The notes below the pieces were generated by a model, which saw nothing but the letters and a program-made list of their open reading frames with translations, was not told where the DNA came from and did no database searches. Made by a program: the position numbers and the translations under genes. 64,000 nt of DNA, taken from positions 100,667 to 164,666 of the forward strand of contig NZ_JAUNXR010000001.1 in NCBI RefSeq assembly GCF_030539665.1. The letters are read 5' to 3'. Origin of the DNA: Methanobrevibacter sp. (lineage in GTDB: Archaea; Methanobacteriota; Methanobacteria; Methanobacteriales; Methanobacteriaceae). Numbering within the stretch: position 1 is the first letter of the stretch; each line of letters begins with the position of its first letter. Of the stretch, positions 53,653-62,900 are shown piece after piece.

Positions 53653-54165
53653 ATGGAGATAGCAGAAGCAATTGCAATCATTATTTTAATAGCGGCTATT
53701 TTAGTTCTCATATATTACTACATTCAAAGTAATCCAAAGGCTTTTGAATCAATCCGCGGACGTGTTCCAATAAACGCCGATGCAGACATAAATAATTTCT
53801 TTAGAGGCAATAAAGAGTCAGAGGAAGATGACATCATCGATGATGAGGATGACAAAGGCATGGGTCAAAAAATCAAGGTAAAATTAAGCGACATTGACAT
53901 GTCTAGCTTCAACACTGATGCGTTTTCTAAAAAAATCGATGCTTTTCTTGATCATAAAAGTGATGAGCTTATTAAGGAATGGTCTTTAGCAACTACTGAT
54001 GACTTGGATGATTTGGAATCCAAATTCGATTCTACTGTCAGCCGTGTAGATGCTTTGGATGATGAATTCAAGAAGTTCAAAGAAAACTCTGCAGAGTTTC
54101 AGAAAACTACTGAATCTAAATTAGCTGAAATTGATAAAAGACTCACTGATTTGGAAAACAAATAA
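53653..54165 (+). CDS. Membrane-anchored acidic coiled-coil protein (second of pair)
   Basis: 170 aa. An N-terminal membrane helix (IAEAIAIIILIAAILVLIYYYI) precedes an acidic, low-complexity linker (residues 50-80, ESEEDDIIDDEDDKG). A predicted coiled coil follows at the C-terminus (SKFDSTVSRVDALDDEFKKFKE, then KLAEIDKRLTDLE). GGTGATATT precedes the ATG. With the preceding gene it probably forms a membrane-linked coiled-coil pair, for instance a scaffold; the function is unknown. Confidence 0.65.
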   Translation: MEIAEAIAIIILIAAILVLIYYYIQSNPKAFESIRGRVPINADADINNFFRGNKESEEDDIIDDEDDKGMGQKIKVKLSDIDMSSFNTDAFSKKIDAFLDHKSDELIKEWSLATTDDLDDLESKFDSTVSRVDALDDEFKKFKENSAEFQKTTESKLAEIDKRLTDLENK

Positions 54166-54271
54166 TTTAGAGGTGAATTCACTTCTATTTTTTTTATTTT
54201 TTGATTAGTTAAATTTATATATTAAAATATCTATATATTATATTGTAGTTTTAATTACTGTTTTTTCTTAT

Positions 54272-54346
<75 letters not shown>

Positions 54347-54362
54347 CTTAATTTATTTTCAT

Positions 54363-54661
54363 AATTATAGCAAGTTAAAGACAGCTGCTGGTTTATTTTA
54401 TAAACTAAGGAAACTCCGCCCATCATTACAGACTATGGCGTTTAAAGACGTATGCCGAGAGGTATGACACTGGAGCAGAAACGACACGGCTTTAGATGGT
54501 TGACTATGATATTTAATTGAGGACATCTGAAGAATCGGTGAAACGGCCATTCCATAGGATGCAAGAACAAAGGTGCTGATGATGAACTGTTCTAGGCAAG
54601 GTAGTTCGCTAAGATGAATGCTGTTAAACAGAAGGTGGGTTACTCTTAACAGGCTATAATT
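54363..54661 (+). ncRNA. rnpB: RNase P RNA (archaeal)
   Basis: About 300 bases. The conserved core I element AAGGAAACTCCGCCC is at 54409, the downstream conserved elements include AGCAGAAACGACACGG and AAGAACAAAGGTGCTGATG, and the 3' universally conserved region reads ACAGAAGGTGGGTTACTC. The 5' end AATTATAGC and the 3' end GCTATAATT are exact complements and form P1, which sets the boundaries. It lies 16 bp after the initiator tRNA, so the two may share a transcript. Confidence 0.92.
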
Positions 54662-54885
54662 ATTTTTTTATTTTTTATTTTTTTATCAAGTTTTCTTTAT
54701 ATTTTAATAATAATTTGTTATTGATTTATATCTAATTCAAGTTTTCTTTATTTTTTTTAATTTTTAAATAAGTTTATATATTATGTTTCATATAATCTTT
54801 TATTGTAGTATATAATAATAAAATATTTTTTTTCCGTTTTATATTATTTCTATGGCTTTATAATAAATTAAACGGGGGTGAAAAT

Positions 54886-57800
54886 ATAAAATTAAAAAAT
54901 AAAGTCTTTTTTGTTCTAATTTTTATGATATTTTCAAGCTTGGCTATTAGTAGTGTTTCTGCTTATAATTTAAATGATACTGATGTTAATTCATTAAATA
55001 TTGATAATTCTGAAATTACATTGGTTAAAGCAGCTAATGATGCCACTATTAATATTGAAGTTAAGGATTCTTATTCCGTAGGAAATGGTACCTGGGTGGA
55101 AGATGGAGTAGCTACTGATAAGGCAATCGTTACAATTTTTGATTCTTCAAATAAGAAGGTTTTTGAAGGAACTACAAATTCAAAAGGTTTGCTATCAGTT
55201 AATTTAGCTAAAGGAAATTATAAGGTTAATATAAATCTAGAAACTTATGAAACTTATTCTAAAGACATTGTTCTTTCAAATAAAGTTAATATCAATCATA
55301 TTTTTTATCCGGATATCCTGTTCTTTGTAGACTACACTTCTCATCACGATAAGGTTAACAAATTGTTGGAATTATCAAAAAGAGTTTGTTATGTCTCAAC
55401 AACTAATTATGATAAATCTAAAGAGTGGTTATTTGAACATGCTAATTTTATTCAATTGGACATGTATACCGACGGTCCAACATATTCATTCAACACTGAT
55501 ATATTGAAGGATTCGCCGGCATATAAAAATTATAAAATTGCATACACATTTGGTGTTTATTCTGATGATTTATTAAAATCCATTGATCTGCATTTTGTTG
55601 GGGGAAGTCCATCTAATAATAATGTGAATTCAATAGAAAATACTTATATTGGTTCATATTTCCAGGCAGAGGATACTCCTGAACAAAGTGTTTTGGATAA
55701 AAACATGGCGAACCTTTTAGATTATATTAAGTATTTAATCAACCCAGCCAAATATTCAAACCCTACATTGGATTCAACTAGAACTCCATTGCTTGCATCC
55801 ACATTTGGTTTTTATCATCCTGATTTAGGAACTTTAACTGTAACACCTTCTCAAACAGAGATTAATTCATGGATTTTATATAATCCAGGATATAATCATG
55901 ATGGTGTTGGAAGCTTAAATTGGATGTCTGAAAACTTTACTGAATGGCAAAAGGTCAATTTAGACCCTGCAAAGTATATGGAAACTTTTGAAAAATGGTA
56001 CAAACAGAACAAGCCTCATGACAACTCATTTATTGCAATAGCTAGTTATTATGCTGGTGGTGAATTAATTGATTCTTTGATTAGAAAATATGAGGCTGCA
56101 GGAAGGCCTGCTTTCAACATTTACCAATCTGGAATCAGTCCTGCAATGTCTTCAATATTGGTTGATATTGCAAAATCTTCAACTATTGGAATATCTTCAG
56201 TGAATTCCCTTTACTCATGGTCTCTTGATTATGGTGGAATGGCGAACGGCACTGCAGTTGACGATTTGAGCGAGCTTGATTTGACTATCCTTAAGGTTGT
56301 AAACGATATTTCCCAACAGGGCTATGACAATGAATTGGGTCCTCAAATGGAATGGACTTATGCAGTAACCATTCCTAGTTTTGAAGGAGTATTCGGCGCT
56401 ATCGTAACCTCTTATGTTGATGATTTAGGTAAAGTTCATCTTATAGAATCTGGAGTTGATAAACTAGTTAAAATGACTCTTGGTTGGGCAAATCTTAAGG
56501 ACAAAGCAAATGCTGATAAGAATATTGCTATTGTGCTTTATAATTATCCGCCAGGTAAGGCTGAAATCGGTGCTTCATATTTGGATGTTTATCAAAGTGT
56601 TCATGATCTTTTAGAACTGTTGGTTGACAATGGTTATGATATAGGAATGACCAAAGAGGAAATTCCTGATATTAAAAAGTTAGGTGATATTATAGCTAAC
56701 TTTGGTAACAAAGGTACTTGGGCACAAGGTTTATTAAACAACTATGTTGAAGAGAACTGGAATAGCTTAATGGCTAACAATCAATTAATATCACTTGATC
56801 AGTATTATGAATTAACATCCACCATTAATCCAAATGCAATGATGCAATTAGTTGATTATTGGGGAGATGGATTAGGTAAGATAATGGTATATAATAATAC
56901 ATATATTGTAATACCGGGTATTCAATTAGGTAATGTATTCATTACTTTCCAACCAAGTAGAGGATGGGAAGAAGTAGCTAATTACCATGATACTACATTA
57001 CCACCTCATCAGCAATATGTTGCATTTTATGAATGGTTGGATAAAACAGCAAAAACTGATGTTATCATTAATATGGGTACACACGGAACCTTGGAATTTT
57101 TACCAGGGCACCAAATTGGTGTACAGGAAGGGGATTGGACATTTGAGTTAACATTAACTCCAACAATTTATCCATATATTGTATCAAACCCTGGAGAAGC
57201 GATGGTTGCTCGTGATAGATTAGGTGCATTGATGATTACTCATATGACTCCTGCTATTGTTAGTTCAGAATTGTATGGTAATTATACAAACTTAGCAAAT
57301 GCCATTAATGGTTATAAAAATGCTGTAAAACTTAATGTATCTGATAATGCTGAAAACTACAAGGCTGAAATTATCTTGCTTGCTAAAAAACTCGGTTTTG
57401 GCACTCAAGGCAAAGACCAAACTTTCGATCAATGGTTGGATGAGTTACATAAGTACCTTGATGATATGGAAAATGATTTCAACCCATTCGGATTACATAC
57501 ATTGGGACATGTTTTAAGTGGTGAAAACTTAGTAGAAGAAGTTAAAACTATTGTAACTTCACAAACAAATGTTTATGATCATATTCTATCATATTTATTC
57601 CCAGAATTGGCTGGTTTAAGGTATTATGATGATATAAGAGGTAATGAGAAATATCAAATCCAAGATGCTCTTATTAAATCATTTTTATATACCATGGTTA
57701 GTTCAATAGTTAATGAAACTACATGTGATGATTTGGCTGGTTTGTTAGGATATGGTAAAAACTCACAATTATATAATGATTCCCTATATATGGCAGAGGT

Positions 57801-59697
57801 CATTTTGAACATTTATGCTAACAATGAGTGGAATGCTTTATTAACTGCATTAAATGGAGGATACATTGAAGGAGGATTGTTTGCTGATCCTGCATATTCC
57901 AATTCAATACCAACAGGTTACAATGGGTATGCAACTGACCATACAAAAGTTCCATCAAAAGCTTCATTCGAATCAGCTAAAAAGATTGTTGATTTGCTTT
58001 TAGTAAACTATTATGAAGAACATGGTGAATGGCCAGAACTTACTGCATTAATATTATGGGGTACTGAAATTTCAAGAACCGAAGGTATTGGAATTTCTGA
58101 GTTCTTATACTTCTTAGGTTGTAAACCAACATGGACCAGAACAGGAACTGTTGATGGTGTGGAATTAATCCCGCTTGAAGATTTAAAAGTAACTTTATCC
58201 AATGGAACTGTAGTTAACAGACCTAGAATTGACGTTTATGCAAGTATGGTTACAAGTAATATAAATTGGATTACTTGGTTGGTAACAGCTACAAGATTGG
58301 CTTATGAAGCTCCTGGAGAAAGCACTTCTGTTAACTTCGTAAAAAAACATTATGCTGAAAATCCTACATTAAACAGATTATTCGGTCTTCCAGGTAATGT
58401 ATTGGAAGGTACTGGAATGAGTAATTTTGTTCCAAATACTGCAAATTGGGATATAAATACAGTAAATGAAGTTTTAGCAGATATATATCTCAATAAAGTT
58501 TCTTATGCATGGACAATCGACGACAATGGTAAAATTGTAATCAGTCAAGAAAAAGATGATTATAAATTTTTACTTAGTAAGACCAACTTAATAACTCAAA
58601 ACCTTGACAGTACTTGGAGGGTTCTTGACAGTGACGATTATTATGATTGGTTTGGAGGTTTAAAGAATGCTGCTACCCAATTGGGTGCAAATCCAGATAC
58701 TGCATTTGTCGATATCAGGAATAAGAATAATTATGTTTCTAGAAGTGATACTGAACAAATTGAATTTGAAATCAGATCATTTTTAACTAATAAAAAGTTC
58801 CTAGATGAATGGGCTAAATCAGATATGGGTATGAATGCTTTTGCAAGCAAAGTCCAAAATTTATTTGGATATTTGGTTACAAGTGGAGGATCTATAAATA
58901 ATGAATTAGGTAATCTATTGGCAGATGCGATGCTTTATATAAATCAGCATGCTTCTAGTACTACTAGTGCGGCTGCTTCATCATCTTCAAGTGCTTGGGG
59001 AATTTATATGGCATTGGACAATAAATGGGTAATGGTTGATGAAAATGGAAATCAGATTAATAATAAATTTACTGAGTTTCTAAATTCAAATTCTTTAACT
59101 CCTCAAGAGGTAGCAGACTTCTTAAATTCTTTAAATGAAGAAACTAGGAAAAAACTTGAAGATTTAGCTAATGACATGATTCAAAATGCTGTGGATTTTG
59201 GTGTTGCATGTTGTCACCACACTTGTAAGAACATTAACTTTAACGAAATTGTTATGCAAGTAAGTACTCTTAGCAGTGAAGCTAAACAAAAATATGCTGA
59301 TATTTTAGCTAATGCTACATTAATGGATATTAAATATGAATCTAATGTAGACACTAACGAAGATCCTAACAACAGTATGGATGATGAAGACTCAGTTATT
59401 GTAAATGGAACTTCTACAGAAAACAATGGTGAGGCCGCAGCAGCATCTCCTGTTGGTGACAGTCCAGCTACTGGAACCACTGGTGGGCATGGTGGAAGTG
59501 GTACTTCTGCTACATCTAAAAGTCAAACTGACAATGGTAAATCTGGAGAAACACAGGAAGCTTATGAAATTAACAAAAACGTTAATAAAAAGGCGGCTAG
59601 CGGAGAATCTTCAACTCCTGCAGTTGTAGTCATTGCAGTTATTGTTTTGATTATTCTGTTTGGTGTTGGTTATATTAAAAATAGGGAGGACGATTAG
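54886..59697 (+). CDS. cobN: Secreted, membrane-anchored CobN-like chelatase subunit, probably initiated at ATA
   Basis: About 1603 aa from the proposed start. An N-terminal signal peptide (KLKNKVFFVLIF, then SSLAISSVSA) is followed by a carboxypeptidase-regulatory-like beta domain (residues 45-115) and then a full CobN/ChlH domain. The hallmark NMGTHGTLEFLPGHQIGVQ is near residue 730. A Ser/Thr/Gly linker and a C-terminal membrane helix (TPAVVVIAVIVLIILFGVGY) with a short charged tail anchor it. CobN inserts cobalt into corrins in the cytoplasm; here the domain would be outside the cell. The first ATG (54925) lies inside the signal peptide without a ribosome binding site. GGGGGTGA lies five bases before ATA-AAA-TTA-AAA at 54886, which would give the missing positive n-region. 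Confidence 0.82.
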   Translation: MKLKNKVFFVLIFMIFSSLAISSVSAYNLNDTDVNSLNIDNSEITLVKAANDATINIEVKDSYSVGNGTWVEDGVATDKAIVTIFDSSNKKVFEGTTNSKGLLSVNLAKGNYKVNINLETYETYSKDIVLSNKVNINHIFYPDILFFVDYTSHHDKVNKLLELSKRVCYVSTTNYDKSKEWLFEHANFIQLDMYTDGPTYSFNTDILKDSPAYKNYKIAYTFGVYSDDLLKSIDLHFVGGSPSNNNVNSIENTYIGSYFQAEDTPEQSVLDKNMANLLDYIKYLINPAKYSNPTLDSTRTPLLASTFGFYHPDLGTLTVTPSQTEINSWILYNPGYNHDGVGSLNWMSENFTEWQKVNLDPAKYMETFEKWYKQNKPHDNSFIAIASYYAGGELIDSLIRKYEAAGRPAFNIYQSGISPAMSSILVDIAKSSTIGISSVNSLYSWSLDYGGMANGTAVDDLSELDLTILKVVNDISQQGYDNELGPQMEWTYAVTIPSFEGVFGAIVTSYVDDLGKVHLIESGVDKLVKMTLGWANLKDKANADKNIAIVLYNYPPGKAEIGASYLDVYQSVHDLLELLVDNGYDIGMTKEEIPDIKKLGDIIANFGNKGTWAQGLLNNYVEENWNSLMANNQLISLDQYYELTSTINPNAMMQLVDYWGDGLGKIMVYNNTYIVIPGIQLGNVFITFQPSRGWEEVANYHDTTLPPHQQYVAFYEWLDKTAKTDVIINMGTHGTLEFLPGHQIGVQEGDWTFELTLTPTIYPYIVSNPGEAMVARDRLGALMITHMTPAIVSSELYGNYTNLANAINGYKNAVKLNVSDNAENYKAEIILLAKKLGFGTQGKDQTFDQWLDELHKYLDDMENDFNPFGLHTLGHVLSGENLVEEVKTIVTSQTNVYDHILSYLFPELAGLRYYDDIRGNEKYQIQDALIKSFLYTMVSSIVNETTCDDLAGLLGYGKNSQLYNDSLYMAEVILNIYANNEWNALLTALNGGYIEGGLFADPAYSNSIPTGYNGYATDHTKVPSKASFESAKKIVDLLLVNYYEEHGEWPELTALILWGTEISRTEGIGISEFLYFLGCKPTWTRTGTVDGVELIPLEDLKVTLSNGTVVNRPRIDVYASMVTSNINWITWLVTATRLAYEAPGESTSVNFVKKHYAENPTLNRLFGLPGNVLEGTGMSNFVPNTANWDINTVNEVLADIYLNKVSYAWTIDDNGKIVISQEKDDYKFLLSKTNLITQNLDSTWRVLDSDDYYDWFGGLKNAATQLGANPDTAFVDIRNKNNYVSRSDTEQIEFEIRSFLTNKKFLDEWAKSDMGMNAFASKVQNLFGYLVTSGGSINNELGNLLADAMLYINQHASSTTSAAASSSSSAWGIYMALDNKWVMVDENGNQINNKFTEFLNSNSLTPQEVADFLNSLNEETRKKLEDLANDMIQNAVDFGVACCHHTCKNINFNEIVMQVSTLSSEAKQKYADILANATLMDIKYESNVDTNEDPNNSMDDEDSVIVNGTSTENNGEAAAASPVGDSPATGTTGGHGGSGTSATSKSQTDNGKSGETQEAYEINKNVNKKAASGESSTPAVVVIAVIVLIILFGVGYIKNREDD

Positions 59698-59956
59698 TTC
59701 TCTCCTTTTTAATAAAATCGATATTAAAATTTTTAAGATTTAATTTATTTTTCACTTTTTTTTTATTTTTTTTAAAACATTAAAAATTATTTTAAGCAAT
59801 TTTTTCAATATTTAAAGCATTTAAATCTTTTTTATATTTTAAGTATATTTTATAAAATATCATTAGTAATTTATATATAGAATTTTAATTATATATTATA
59901 ATATATTCTTTAATTTTACTAAATTAAATTTTATAATTATTTTGAGGAGAGATTTA

Positions 59957-62900
59957 ATGAAGAAATATTTTAAGTTGCTTCCAATCTTCCTGCTGCTCAT
60001 GGTGGTGTGCATGGGGGCAGTTTCAGCTGAAGACAATGGAACAATCAAAGGCAATGCAAATGTTCTTCTAGCTTCAAATACCAACGATTATACCATAACA
60101 GAAAGTAATTATGGTGATTACTTCCATGATGATGGTGTTCTTAAAGGTAATGTGGCTACCGGAGATACATTAACATTGTCAGGAAACTTTACAAATAAGG
60201 ATTTTATAATTGATAAAAACATAACAATCACTGGAAATAACGCAATCATTAATAAGGGTTCAGTTGTTCTCAAATCTGGATCTTCCGGTTCGACCATTTC
60301 CAATCTAAAAATAATTAACTTGAATATTGAGGATAAGCAGGGAATTCTTTTATCCGGAGTTTCCAACTGTTTAATTATTAACAATGACATTTATTGCGCA
60401 GGATTAAGTTCTTTTCCTATAGCTCTAAATCCAGGTTCAAACTACAATGTCATTTCTGGAAACATGATTAAGTCAGGAGGAATTTCTCTTGAGGGGTCTA
60501 CAAAATCCACTTGTGCTGTCGTTTTGGGAGGTGCCCATAACAACATAATTAAAGAGAATTATATTGAAGTGGATGATGCAAATGCGATTTACCTTTCACA
60601 GTATGGTAGCGGATCATTTATAGGTGGAAAATCCAACAACAACCTTATTTTAAACAATACAGTAAAATGTGCCGTTGTTCCAACTTCATGGTGCTACGGT
60701 ATTCAGTTAATGGGTTCAAACAATACTGCTGATTCAAACAGGGTAATTGGAACCTACAGGGGTATTTCAGGTGAAGACAATACCAAAGTCATCAATAACA
60801 AGCTTATCAACATCACGGGTAAAAATTACGCTACTGGTGAGTTGACAGGTGGGGATTATGGTATCGCCGTCGGTAAAAATTCTTTGGTATCCAATAACGA
60901 ATTAATCAACTGTCTGATTGAAAATGCAGGAATCTATGCTGCTGAAAATTCAACAGTTCAAAACAACAATATAGTTATCAACGGAATAGGTATTGGGGTA
61001 AATGCAAACGGTGACAATGTCAAGGTAATTGACAATACTATCAAAACAGTTTCCGGAGCAGGAATCACACAGGTGGGTAAACTTTCAGGCTTGATAGCTG
61101 AAAACAACAACATCGATTCAGAAAGTGGTATTGGTATCTACTTGTCCAAGTCATCAAAATCAAAATATCCTTCCAACATAGCTATTTCAAATAATGTCAT
61201 TTCCACTTCCAATCAGTATGCAATCAATGCAAAGGATGCGAATAAGGAAAGCTATGTTATTAAGGGAAATACAATCAAAGGGTCATCTACAATTCTTACT
61301 CCTGACGGTGAAGTAGTCCCTGACAATGAATTCGAATTTGACGGCAAGGTTTACAATATAGATCCTGACAGCTATCATGTATTCTTCGATGACAATGGAA
61401 ATCTGATAAACATTGATGTGAAGGATGGAGACATTTTAAGCTTTACTGGAGAATTTGCAGATAAGTTCCCAATCATTTCATCTTCAGTTAAAATCGTTGG
61501 GGACAATGCACTATTTAGAAATTCCAAATTCATAGTGTCTTCAGACAATGTATGGATTGAAAACTTGAATATTATAAACAACAATTCCAACCATCTAAAC
61601 ACTTGGGGCATTTATGCCGAAGATGTCAACAGGTTAATGATAGTCAACAATAACATTTCAGTCACAGATAAAAATGCAGCGTATGCAATCTATCTGAACA
61701 ATGTGAATAATGCAACAGTTAAAGGTAATGCATTATACTCTTCTGGAGATTATTTGACATACACGGTTTTAGGTTTGGGATTGGAAGATTCAATAATTGA
61801 AGGAAATACAATCCTTACCAACGGTTCTGGCGAAGTTCATGCATTCGAACCGTCAAAGTGTCTTAATGGGGACAATTCATGTCTCGATGGCAAAAATATC
61901 ATAAAGGAAATTTACAGAACTTATGGCATTCTACTCATCACTTCATCCAACAACCAAGTCAAATCCAATAACGTTACAGTAACTTCAAAATTGGACAGGA
62001 CAGTCAAGGAGATTAACGGTGTGTTGGTTACCAATTCCCTTGTTGGTATCGATGCTTATTTCGACTCAAGCAACAATGTATTCGACAGCAACAACGTTTT
62101 GGTTTACGGTAATGATAATTATTTATATGGTATGGGAGTAATAGGTGCTGAAACAAATTCAGGCAGCTCAGAGGTATCTGACCACTGTCAATTTACAAAT
62201 AACACTATTGTTGTAAGGGGAAATCATGTTGCTACTGGTATAATCTGTGGTTACAATAGTGACAAAATATTGATTAAAAATAATAGAATTGATGTTGTAG
62301 GCAATTATTCTGCATATGGTGTAACTTTGGAGTATGCCAAAAATTCAAATGTCACAAATAACAATGTTTCACTAAAATCCAATGTCTCCTACATTGTTGA
62401 AATGTTTGACAATCAGAACAATGTAATTTCCGGAAATAATTTAAGTTCAGTTGGATCATATGGATTTGGTATAGCAGGTTACGGCTCAAGTAACAATAAC
62501 ATTTCAAACAACATAATCTCTATTAAGAATAACGGTTCTGAGGAAATCGAGATTGGCAAACACCCTGATGCTTTAGGCTATGGCAATGCAGGAGTGTTCT
62601 TTAAAGTAGACTCTGTTGGAAATAAAATTTCAAAAAATAACATAACTTCCGATAAGGGATATGCCGTAAACTTAACTGGTGTTTCAGGAAACGAGGTTTA
62701 TAATAATTATTTGAAAGGGGAAACTTCTGCAGGAAATGGAGCAGTGTTAGGTTCTCAAAATAACGAAGTCAATGATAACTATGGAAATGAATTTAAGGGT
62801 ATTTCATTGAATAATGCTACTGTGGGATATTTAGGTTCTGCCACTTTAATGGCCGATACTGGTATTGATGATGACTCTGAAACCATAGTAAAATTCTATG

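Noticed and set aside
54662..54885. A further gene between RNase P RNA and cobN
   Set aside because: The stretch is T- and A-rich without an open frame or start signal; it appears to be terminator and promoter DNA.
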